Shown piece by piece: positions 27,401 through 34,700 of a DNA stretch of 64,000 nucleotides; position 1 is the stretch's first letter, and the number at the start of each line of letters is the position of its first letter. The DNA is from a virus. The stretch spans positions 62,001-126,000 of the IMG/VR virus record IMGVR_UViG_3300009152_000030; one strand, 5' to 3'. A model generated the notes under the pieces. It was not told the DNA's origin. It worked only from the letters and a program-made list of their open reading frames with translations, and ran no database searches. Made by a program: the position numbers and the translations under genes.

Positions 27401-27514
27401 ATTGAGCAAAGCGCTTCAGACCGTGTTCTTGGTAAGATGAAAGTGAGGCTTACAATTACTCCGGTATTTGAGCTTCGCCAGATTACCTTCTCAGTCAACT
27501 TAAGCGCACAGTAA
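24440..27514 (+). CDS. Contractile tail sheath protein
   Basis: The sheath contracts to drive the tube through the host envelope. The start MPYVNLPGSYVELQDG and the C-terminal ~270 residues (KYISVVAFFGRTTDD through SLINEKLTQLTVDY, TRLTTVRIISRLVDQLR and the terminal FELRQITFSVNL) are the conserved sheath core. At 1024 aa it is large because of a Thr/Gly/Ser/Val-rich beta insertion at about residues 120-510, including two related repeats near residues 351-394 and 410-446 (DLTLTVT followed by a glycine-rich turn and SGTR or TGSR). These probably sit on the outer sheath surface. Strong ribosome site (AAAGGAGAAAAT) and biased codons fit high expression. Confidence 0.93.
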   Translation: MPYVNLPGSYVELQDGNLGQISANTSQSVLVIGTASKGLTSEPYQVTDIASVVREFGATSELTRGASEVKKGGGTNIYLYRLPGTAPSVSAIGADYDGSGVAGIKITPIQQSPEAAANYAVAYKHAELYSSDGAGELADKSRVVAQLVVVNLTTDAIVWMGDAFDGATSDNGEVDVSFDMADIDLGLGSAKDSDALETLKLAVTIPGSYSGGDYSVSVSGVTVTGDLSSVAYEEVSAASSTNTNQPVGVTEWYFHTMPKFTVTLPTGSGTGVYTAAQVSIVDGGMDAANEVKLYDGLIAGTNTSSVFLVDRGEGADGSGLEIDVSINYATSGAYTVSQVNVTDAGQDYMVGDVLVWKGTDLGGTSANDLTLTVTEVDAGEGGTVTGFIVSGTRFVHKPFKAGVSPSTLTILGTALGGSTAAHDLTLTVTSVTSLGLISTVSVTGSRQAQTLTPTAIATRLEADFVASTLSEIFSINRSSGEITFTPNGPTNGTSNVLVYPSDHPWAGYAARPFVSAPLVVGGSGITIAGSSASHRRSRDIGLYPLSLDRAFSSVQGGVYVPLSKVKDGGAVLSYGLRGSAFYQCGSSAYLAANALGTSQVVYDLGDTGQSLSLIKRYEKIHTAFEDLDLAAFDFIVPLSVHLNSPNIADGLETTWADSSYPVPGSSKDVLGYLATVNNGDYTYTYYWSDDSISAKIASAGVVEDASPSLLYTEVNFAHLLAKYCHENSSDYKFVHGVIGTTLPSGLNPRAIRAYYGSAPSYVFDGEENAYYVTENGVGLLGHKFVGGHTTFNNGLKHGGLFLTKDGLIDYADANLVLDENQKKVDLGKYISVVAFFGRTTDDLNPRRPNYILNAATMVAGLLPTISVANSLINEKLTQLTVDYRTETKVIDAGCGLGLVMAKSEPNGVSASIADSPTFASPTSDYTRLTTVRIISRLVDQLRVATRPFIGKGLSAPMRAALESAIGEVLKDNIAGEPIQTVTSASFKIEQSASDRVLGKMKVRLTITPVFELRQITFSVNLSAQ
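25492..25776 (+). repeat. Degenerate tandem beta-repeat inside sheath gene
   Basis: Two protein repeats occur in the sheath insertion: LGGTSANDLTLTVTEV...SGTR (encoded ~25492-25620) and LGGSTAAHDLTLTVTSV...TGSR (encoded ~25669-25776). They share the LGG..(N/H)DLTLTVT core and the spacing to the closing Gly-Ser/Thr-Arg. An earlier region around 25390-25470 has a related but weaker pattern. The copies are diverged at the nucleotide level, so the duplication is old. Confidence 0.6.
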
Positions 27515-27532
27515 TTCTAAAGGAGAACAAAA

Positions 27533-28171
27533 ATGGCCGCAGCAGATTTTACAACAAGATCATTTAACAGCTTCTCCGGAGCAGACATTAAAGCTGTCTT
27601 TGGCGCTAAGGAAGTTGGTAACCTAATGGCAGTCTCTTACGCAATTCAGCGTGAAAAGGCTCCTATCTACGTTCTAGGTGAAGCAAACCCTCGTGGTTTC
27701 TCACGTGGCAAGCGTGGTATTGCTGGTTCACTTATCTTTATTCAGTTTGATACCCATGCTATTCTTGAACAGTTCCAAGGTGGTGACCTTGGTAACTTTG
27801 TCAAGAAGAAGTATGAAATCTCTCCTGGAGATCTAAAGAAAGATGACGCAGCTCTTAGTGCTATTGCATCAACTCTTGATACAGCCGCACTTGGTGAAGT
27901 CACAAAGGCTTTCTATGCCGACCAGATTCCTCCTTTCGACATTACAGTTGCGGCTTGTAATGAGTTTGGCATTCAAGCTCGTTGCGTTATTCACGGCTGT
28001 GAACTCATGAATGAAGGTTGGGGTATGGGTATCGAAGACCGTCAAGCTGATATGCAGACAACATATCTTGCCCGTGCGGTTACTCGTTGGACCGCTAGCA
28101 GAGACGAAGGCTCGGGTATTACCAACGTTGGTACAATCAAGCGCGATGGTGGCTCGATCACTATCTCCTAG
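27533..28171 (+). CDS. Tail tube protein 1 (major tube subunit)
   Basis: This 212-aa protein forms the inner tube. It shows the myovirus tube pattern: SFSGADIKAVFGAKEVGNLMAVSY at the N-terminus, PIYVLGEANPRGFSRGKRGIAGSLIF in the middle, PPFDITVAACNEFG, and a C-terminal strand ending QTTYLARAVTRW. Codon use is strongly biased and the ribosome site is near consensus, consistent with the major subunit. It is the first of three consecutive tube-fold genes and is followed by a terminator. Confidence 0.88.
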   Translation: MAAADFTTRSFNSFSGADIKAVFGAKEVGNLMAVSYAIQREKAPIYVLGEANPRGFSRGKRGIAGSLIFIQFDTHAILEQFQGGDLGNFVKKKYEISPGDLKKDDAALSAIASTLDTAALGEVTKAFYADQIPPFDITVAACNEFGIQARCVIHGCELMNEGWGMGIEDRQADMQTTYLARAVTRWTASRDEGSGITNVGTIKRDGGSITIS

Positions 28172-28194
28172 TACTAAAGTCAGACAATAGGAAG

Positions 28195-28226
28195 CCCACG
28201 TATATAATATATACGTGGGTTTTTTA
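28195..28226 (+). terminator. Intrinsic terminator after tube gene
   Basis: CCCACGTATAT (28195-28205) and ATATACGTGGG (28209-28219) form an 11-bp perfect inverted repeat around a 3-base centre, followed by TTTTTTATTT. The lower stem is GC-rich and the T run is immediate, as in a rho-independent terminator. It separates the high-copy sheath/tube genes from the lower-copy tail genes. Confidence 0.85.
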
Positions 28227-28243
28227 TTTATGGAGGATTGGTT

Positions 28244-28372
28244 ATGGAAAAGCAATCTTTAACTGATAGAATAAAATTATCTATAGCAATAATAATAATT
28301 ATTGTAGTGTTTCTTGGCTATGTCTATCTTACAGACATATTAAATAAATTTGAGTCTCACTTAAAAAGGTAA
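28244..28372 (+). CDS. 42-aa single-span membrane miniprotein
   Basis: ATG at 28244 follows GGAGGA at 8-base spacing, directly after the terminator. The protein has a charged N-terminus (MEKQSLTDRIK), a continuous hydrophobic span at about residues 12-29 (Ile-rich, LSIAIIIIIVVFLGYVYL) and a charged C-terminal tail ending HLKR. The stop at 28370-28372 lies one base before the next ATG, so it is coupled to tube-like gene 2. The family is unknown. A minor membrane protein, holin-like or membrane anchor role can be imagined but not supported. Confidence 0.6.
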   Translation: MEKQSLTDRIKLSIAIIIIIVVFLGYVYLTDILNKFESHLKR

Positions 28373-28373
28373 C

Positions 28374-29150
28374 ATGTCAGGTACATTCTCACAAGGCTAC
28401 TCTAGAACTGGTAGAATGGGATTCTCTGGTTGTGATATAAACGCTATTATTCGTTTGCCACAGTACATGAGAGGAACCCAACAGTTGAATGAAGAAAAGG
28501 TATTTAATATTGGTACTTTGCAAACTATAAGTATTTCAACTTATAATGCTAAGACTCCTGTTAAGGCTTTGGGATTTAAAAGTCCAATTGGAGTAGCAAG
28601 AGGAGGAAGAACCATTGCTGGCACTTTGATCTTTAACCAAATGCATCTACATGTTTTGAATGAGAATGCATTTGCAACTGGATATACAACCTTAAACGAT
28701 AAGGGAGGATTCCTTACTTATAGCTCAGGAGATGTTGACTATGTAATCCCAGAGAAGTCTGAAGAGATAAACAAAGAAAAACTAAAAAAGCAGTGGGATT
28801 TTTCTTGGGATACAAGTCTCTTTGGAGAAGTAAGTAAGCCAAGTGACTTGCCGCCATTTGACATTATTATTTTGTTTCTAAACGAGGATAATGATGTTGG
28901 CAAGATTATTCTATATGGTGTTGACATTGTACATGATTCACAAACAATGTCAGTAGAAGATATATATACTGAAGTACAATATCAGTATATTGCAAGAGAC
29001 ATCGAATATTTTCATGCCGTTAGGCTTAGTGATACACGTAGCTGGAGAAGCCAAGCAAATTCACCTAAGGTTGCAAGTGTTGCATCTGAGGATGTAGCTC
29101 CTCTACCAGATTCATCACCGGCCCCATCACATGAGGAAGAAACAAGTTAA
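28374..29150 (+). CDS. Tail tube-like protein 2
   Basis: This 258-aa protein shares the order of tube protein 1: N-terminal SGCDINAIIRLPQ, then TYNAKTPVKALGFKSPIGVARGGRTIAGTLIF, then DLPPFDIIILFLNEDND, then a terminal strand ending YQYIARDIEYFH. An insertion and an acidic Ser/Pro-rich tail (about residues 235-258) are extra. Codon use is less biased than in tube protein 1, so it is probably a minor, specialised tube component, for example at the tail tip or top. Start follows AAAAAGGTAAC and is 1 bp after the miniprotein stop. Confidence 0.72.
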   Translation: MSGTFSQGYSRTGRMGFSGCDINAIIRLPQYMRGTQQLNEEKVFNIGTLQTISISTYNAKTPVKALGFKSPIGVARGGRTIAGTLIFNQMHLHVLNENAFATGYTTLNDKGGFLTYSSGDVDYVIPEKSEEINKEKLKKQWDFSWDTSLFGEVSKPSDLPPFDIIILFLNEDNDVGKIILYGVDIVHDSQTMSVEDIYTEVQYQYIARDIEYFHAVRLSDTRSWRSQANSPKVASVASEDVAPLPDSSPAPSHEEETS

Positions 29151-29196
29151 ACTTGAATAAGTAATTTATATACTAGAAATAATTTCTGGAGATTGA

Positions 29197-30081
29197 ATGG
29201 GAAGACAAGTTGCAAGTATATATACTGGATCTAATATTTCTCTTACTATAGGAGAAACATTAGTTGGTAATGCTTTTGGTATTTCATATGATCTTTCTCA
29301 GAATAAAAGACCTATTTATGGATACAACAGTACGCTATTTGATGCTATTTCAACTGGACAAGTTATTGTAATAGGTCAGTTATATTTAACTTATCAACAT
29401 GCAAATTATCTTTCTAAAATTATGAGAGATTACTACAATTTTCCAAATAGATCTACTGATTATAAAAAAGATCAAGTTAATGGAGTAATTGATAGAAATG
29501 CATTTATTCGTAATGATGAGAACGCTCAAGCGGATGCCGAAAATACTATAAGAGAAATAGTAACTGGAACTACAATTGGCGGTGCTGCAAGGCAAGATAA
29601 GAACTACGATGAGCTGTTAAATGACTTGTTTAATAGTCCTTCAAAACTACAAGATTATCGCTCTGCGTTTTCTCCAAGAGAAAATCAATTAAATGGAATT
29701 GACCTTAGCAAAAGCAATGGAAAATTTGGTTATGCTTCAGGGTCAGTAACTGATCCAAGAAATATTCAATTATTTGGTGATCTTGGATCACAAGATTCTC
29801 TTTATAAAAGACCAGACCAATTTTCCAATAACTCAAGCGCAGCAGTATGGCCAGGTATAGACATTGTGATTACATATGGTGATCCTAAATTTAATAACGA
29901 ACAAACTGGTATCCTAGACTATAGTAACTCCTTTTCAACTGTATTGAAAAGTGTTCATTTTATAGGCGAAAGCCAACAGGTAATGGCGGATGATCAACCT
30001 GTGATGGAGGTCTATAAGTTTATAGCTAGAGACAAATATACATTAATTAAACCTGAAGTCGCAGAAGAAAGTAAAAAATAA
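29197..30081 (+). CDS. Tail tube-like protein 3
   Basis: This 294-aa protein keeps the tube pattern in diverged form: ASIYTGSNISLTIGETLVGNAFGISYDLSQNKRPIYGYNS, IVIGQLYLTYQHANYL, PGIDIVITYGD and a terminal strand MEVYKFIARDKYTL, matching in order the corresponding parts of the two upstream proteins. A long insertion (about residues 85-205) is polar and charged. Good ribosome site (TCTGGAGATTGA). Likely a tube initiator or distal tube protein bridging to the baseplate; the specific role is inference. Confidence 0.65.
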   Translation: MGRQVASIYTGSNISLTIGETLVGNAFGISYDLSQNKRPIYGYNSTLFDAISTGQVIVIGQLYLTYQHANYLSKIMRDYYNFPNRSTDYKKDQVNGVIDRNAFIRNDENAQADAENTIREIVTGTTIGGAARQDKNYDELLNDLFNSPSKLQDYRSAFSPRENQLNGIDLSKSNGKFGYASGSVTDPRNIQLFGDLGSQDSLYKRPDQFSNNSSAAVWPGIDIVITYGDPKFNNEQTGILDYSNSFSTVLKSVHFIGESQQVMADDQPVMEVYKFIARDKYTLIKPEVAEESKK

Positions 30082-30095
30082 TAATAGGAGTTTTT

Positions 30096-30614
30096 ATGGT
30101 AGACTTAGATAATAACTTAGAAGATGAAGCCGATATTAAATTAGCTGCAAAGCTTGACAAAGCTAGAAAGGAAAAAGAGAAAAAGGAAGCTGAAGCCGTT
30201 GCTTCTGTTGTTTCAGAAACCGATCTCCCAGATGATGGTCCTGAGTCAGAGCCAATGGACGAAAAGGAACTGCTTTATAGTTCACTTGAAAAGCTTGGAT
30301 GCTCAAAGTCGTACCTAGTTAAGATGAAGGAACGCCATGGTACTGTAATTGTCTATCCACATGAGGATGGCAAGTGGTTTGTTGTTAGACCACTCAGAGT
30401 CCGTGAAATGAAAATGATTCGTGAGATTGCAGGACAAGATCCCGAAAAGCTCAATAAGGAAATCCTAGAAGCAGGATGTGTATTCCCAATGCTTTCAGAA
30501 GAAGCCATTTCGGATCTTCCAGCTGGTCTTCCGGATCTGCTTGTTAACATGATTAGCCGACTTAGTGCATTCATTCCAGTTGAACTTGCATTCTCGCTAA
30601 GCAAAGAGCTCTAA
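30096..30614 (+). CDS. Tail assembly chaperone candidate 1
   Basis: This 172-aa protein has an N-terminal Lys/Glu-rich coiled region (residues ~1-60) and a C-terminal domain with WFVVRPLRVREMKMI, then DPEKL..EIL.AGCVFP, then LPAGLPDLLVNMISRLSAF. The same order (charged aromatic strand, R.Y/MK, acidic helix, PAG, I..S) occurs in the next protein, so the two are paralogues. Two such small genes between tube and tape measure is the normal place for tail assembly chaperones, which coat the tape measure during tail growth. No frameshift link to the next gene is possible (stop at 30626 in that frame). Confidence 0.6.
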   Translation: MVDLDNNLEDEADIKLAAKLDKARKEKEKKEAEAVASVVSETDLPDDGPESEPMDEKELLYSSLEKLGCSKSYLVKMKERHGTVIVYPHEDGKWFVVRPLRVREMKMIREIAGQDPEKLNKEILEAGCVFPMLSEEAISDLPAGLPDLLVNMISRLSAFIPVELAFSLSKEL

Positions 30615-30631
30615 ACATAATAAGATAAAAA

Positions 30632-31690
30632 ATGGAAATTGATATCTTTGAACATAAAGATATTCCCTTATATGTTATAGATATTCCTTACAACTTATCT
30701 AGTAAGTTGACTGTATTCTATACTCGTATTCCATGGGGAGAATATAAGAGAATTCGTTTTGCAGAACGAGCTCAAAGTATTGCTCCATGGGATCTAAAGA
30801 TGAAAATCTTTAGGGATTATACAGTTAGAGATCCAGGTTGGACAGATATGGAAATAGATCTATTGCCTGCAGGTGTAGTAGATACTATTGCAGATCTTAT
30901 TATGTATGTTAGTGATTCCGGAATCATACCTGATAAAGATGGCAGGATTAATATTCCTGCGTTTACATATAGATTAAATATGTATAGAAGCATTGCAAGA
31001 ACAAATGTTGAATATCAGATGTATACTGTTATTTGTCTGGTGTTCAAAGCCTATACTTTTGAGATGCTAGATAAACTATCTTTTGACAAGATATCAAGTC
31101 TGTTTGCTAGCGCTGAAAGATACTTGCTAGAGAATGGTATGCTCAAGCAGCCACTAGAAATTTACAATCCCGAAGACCAAATACCAGAAGAGGATTCAGC
31201 GCCTAAACCTCCTGTGAAGACTAATGTTGCACCAGACTCTGAAGAGGGTAGCTTCTTGAAGGAACTCTTAAAAGTAAGAGAACAGCAAGAAAAACAAGAA
31301 GCAAAGCTTAGGAAAGAAGAGGATGTTAGAAGGGAGCAACAAGACAAACCAAAACAAGAAGAAGAGATCAAGAAAAAAGTCCAAGAAAAAATAGGTAGAA
31401 CTGAATACATTCCACCAAAGGATGCTGTGGCTATTTCAAATGGCGTTGCTGTTAATGTCCCAGGAATTAAAATTAATAGAGAAAACCGACTTGGAGGATT
31501 TGAAAGTTCTGACTTTACTGGCGCAACCATGACAGATGCAGAAGCATTGGCAATGCAAATGGAAATGGGACTAATGCCAGCAGGGTATGAACTCATTGTA
31601 CAGAAGCAGGAAAGAGAGCGAGACGAAGCTGCTAAAATGCCAAAACAAAAGCCAAATTTCAAAAAGAGGTTTAAAACTAAACCAGAATAG
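30632..31690 (+). CDS. Tail assembly chaperone candidate 2
   Basis: This 352-aa protein has residues ~35-105 that mirror chaperone candidate 1 (WGEYKRIRFAER, DYTVRDPGW, LLPAGVVDTIADLIMYVSDSG). After a helical segment (to ~175) comes a long Glu/Lys/Gln-rich coiled coil (about 205-260) and a Lys-rich tail. It immediately precedes the long tape-measure candidate, as the longer chaperone partner normally does. It stops with TAG. Function is inferred from motif parallel and location; sequence alone would not name it. Confidence 0.6.
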   Translation: MEIDIFEHKDIPLYVIDIPYNLSSKLTVFYTRIPWGEYKRIRFAERAQSIAPWDLKMKIFRDYTVRDPGWTDMEIDLLPAGVVDTIADLIMYVSDSGIIPDKDGRINIPAFTYRLNMYRSIARTNVEYQMYTVICLVFKAYTFEMLDKLSFDKISSLFASAERYLLENGMLKQPLEIYNPEDQIPEEDSAPKPPVKTNVAPDSEEGSFLKELLKVREQQEKQEAKLRKEEDVRREQQDKPKQEEEIKKKVQEKIGRTEYIPPKDAVAISNGVAVNVPGIKINRENRLGGFESSDFTGATMTDAEALAMQMEMGLMPAGYELIVQKQERERDEAAKMPKQKPNFKKRFKTKPE

Positions 31691-31737
31691 CAAGGTTTAG
31701 GAGAAAATAAGAATATACTCTTTTATAGTAAGTTAAT

Positions 31738-34700
31738 ATGGCTCTACCTAATGTAATTGCAGAACAACTTGCTCAATACCATGATCTTACCCAATCTGTG
31801 GAAAGATCACAGTATTCTGAAGATAAGCAAACATGGGCAGAAAGCTCTGGAGCTGCAGGCGAAGAAATAACTATAGCTGACCAAGCTCTAAATCTTGCAA
31901 TGAAGAGTGCAGCTGGTGGTCTTGTTTTTTTTATGGGACCAAGTGCAATACGTGGGGCCGGTGAGCTTTCAAAAAGCACAAAGTTCCAGTCTTGGCAATT
32001 AGGGGGAAGTTTTAGTCACGTCAATAAAGTAAGCGATGTCTTTAACCTGAAGACTGGCAAAGAGGCTATGAAGACTCTAAGAGCTGTTACTTTTAGAGCT
32101 AGTCAAGAATTGATGAATATTACTTCATCAGATGATCCTCAAAGTTTTTGGTATGCTGGCATTAAGAAGGTAGAGCAAAGTGGATTAAATTTACCTATAT
32201 TTGATAATGTTGTTAAGCTTTTTGCCAAAGCTACATATATGAGTGATGTTTTATCCTACACTACAAAAAGAAAAGGTAGAACAGTTTTGAACGTAAGTAT
32301 GAATGCTCTTGGGGCTACTAATAGATCCAGAACATTAGATTTATATGCAAAACAATTAAAGATGAATCGAAAGAAGCTAGAGTTATTAGACTATCTAGTC
32401 TTTGAGGATGGAGACGTATTTGCTGGTAGATTGAATATGTACGGCGAAGTAGTAGCGGCAGCTGGTCCTCAGAAAAAACTAAACAAGAAAGCAGCAAGAC
32501 TAGTTGACAAAGGTTTGTTTACCGAAGCTTTACTTGGAATAGTTGAACCTTCCCTTGGTTTAAAAAATAGAAAGACAGGGGCAACTTTTGCCGAAGGCAT
32601 TGGTGGAAAGGAAGGGTTTGTTCTGTTAGCCAAAGATAGCATAGACCCAGAGTTGAATCGACTAATAGGTCGAATGCAGAATTTAACTAAAGTACGGTTT
32701 TTGCCTGGTGCGAATGGGAGAGGAAACTCGCTTGCTGATCTTGGACTTTTTAAAAGCACTAATTTAAAAAGATATGCAACTACAGCATTATTAACTGAAG
32801 CTTACGGAACTATGGCACTCCAAAGAACCTCAAGATTGTTCTCGGAATTGTATAACCAAGTAGGTGATTTTTTTGAATATATATCGCCTGCGCCTAAGCA
32901 GAAGATTTACAACTTCTTATCTAAGAATAATCTTGCTCCAAGAATAGAACATGGCCATGGCGCAGCAATGCTTGTTAGGTATGCTGGCATGGCAGCTAAG
33001 GTTGCTTTTACTTTAGCAACTGTTAATCAGCTTGGCTGGAATATGATGAATGGAGATCCTGTTACTTCTACTGCCTCAGGAGCAGTTCAGACAGTTGGAT
33101 TAACTGTTGCTGGTGCTTATCTTGGAAAGAAAATTCCAGAGATCTTATCTGATGATTTAGGATTTGCTCCTGTCTTTAAAAAGATGGCAATGCAAGTCAC
33201 AAGTAATTCACAAAGGCGTACGCTTGTGGGCGCGGGGATGGGCGCAGCTTTAGGTGTTATGGGAATGGCCGGAGTAGGTCCATTTGCTGCTGGGCCAATT
33301 CCAGGAGTTGCTAATCTTGTAGCAAGAGGCAGTGAGATTAGAAGTTACATAGGAGAAATTGTTCCTATTAATGCGTGGCGACGTAGCGTTGAAGAGATGA
33401 TGCCTGGATCTACTGGAGTTATACCTGCTATGGGTATTGGATTTTTAGCTGGTGCAAGTTATGTTGCAGCAACTAGAGGTATTAGAATTTCTGACACTCT
33501 TAAGATTGGTGGATTATCTAAAGATACGATTGTTGAACAACAAGAAAGAGCAAAATTCCTAAGAGCTAAGTTTAGAGGCAAAGAAGGTATTACTCTTGCC
33601 GAAATGGGCAATGAAGTAAGAGAACAAGCTGGCAGGGTTCTTAGAGCTAATAAGGCACACCAAGATGCTTATGCAAATCTTTCTGATAAAGAAAAAATAA
33701 GATCGAGAAGAACGCTAGAGTCTACTATAAGAAAAATCAGAGGAGATACTGGTGGACTATCTGCTAAGCAAAGTGAGGTTGTAGAGCAAAATATGAATTC
33801 TTATATTTCCTCTCTTGAGAGAGAAGGAGAGTATGGACTATTAAATAATCCAATAGGAAAGGTTGCAGACATCTCTAACTTTGATCAAATAGCAGAACAT
33901 ATAACTGACCATACATATGCGGAAGCAAAAAGTAAAATCTTTGCAAGTGAAAAAAGTGCTCTTGGGAGACTGAGAGAGGCTATACGTGTTGCACCCAGAG
34001 CTAGAAGTATTCTATATGCCTCTACCGTGGCAGCTGCAGCATGGTTTGTCGGCACGGGCAGTATCGGTACCCTTGAGCGTCCCTCCGAGCTTAGAGAGCT
34101 AAACCAAGGCAAACGACTTGAGGCTGTTAGGCGTGGTCAGAAATGGGAAATGGGTCAGACAGGATATGAAGGAACAGATATACTCTATTACCGTCCTACT
34201 CTAACTGCGCGGTTAAGTTCTGGAGCTGCACAGGCCGGTGCCTCAGGTGGCCATGGTCCATTAATGGAAATGGCACTGAAGAACTTTACTTATAAACTTG
34301 AAAAGGAAAATTACTGGACTAGACCAGCTCCTATAACTGGAGCTGCGTTTGATCAAGTTCCTTTTATCTATCCACTTATACAACCTATTGCTGACCTTAT
34401 AAAGAAGCCAAGACTAATGCACGTAGGAGAGTGGGCTCGTGCAGACTCAGAAGGTAACGTTAAGTTAGTGGAACGCTCTACTGGGCTTGATGAAATTCCA
34501 GACTTAAGTATTGGCGGATTAGGAATGCCTGCTCCTTATTCTCCGTACTCTCCTGGTAGAGTATTAGGAGATTTCTGGGAACAAACAACCTCTCTTGGTG
34601 GACTTGTTGGTTTCTATGCAAAGACTGCAAAAAACTACTTAACAGGTACACCGGGAATTGCTGATCAAAGACAAGAGTTAGAATCCTTTTCTCGTAACAT

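Noticed and set aside
29161-29180. TATACTAGAAAT before tube-like gene 3 as a promoter
   Set aside because: It resembles a -10 and the 16860 element, but there is no -35 or TGn and it is a single weak match.
30560-30640. Programmed frameshift between the two tail chaperone candidates
   Set aside because: The frame of the second gene has stops at 30581 and 30626, just before its own ATG, so no fusion product can be made.
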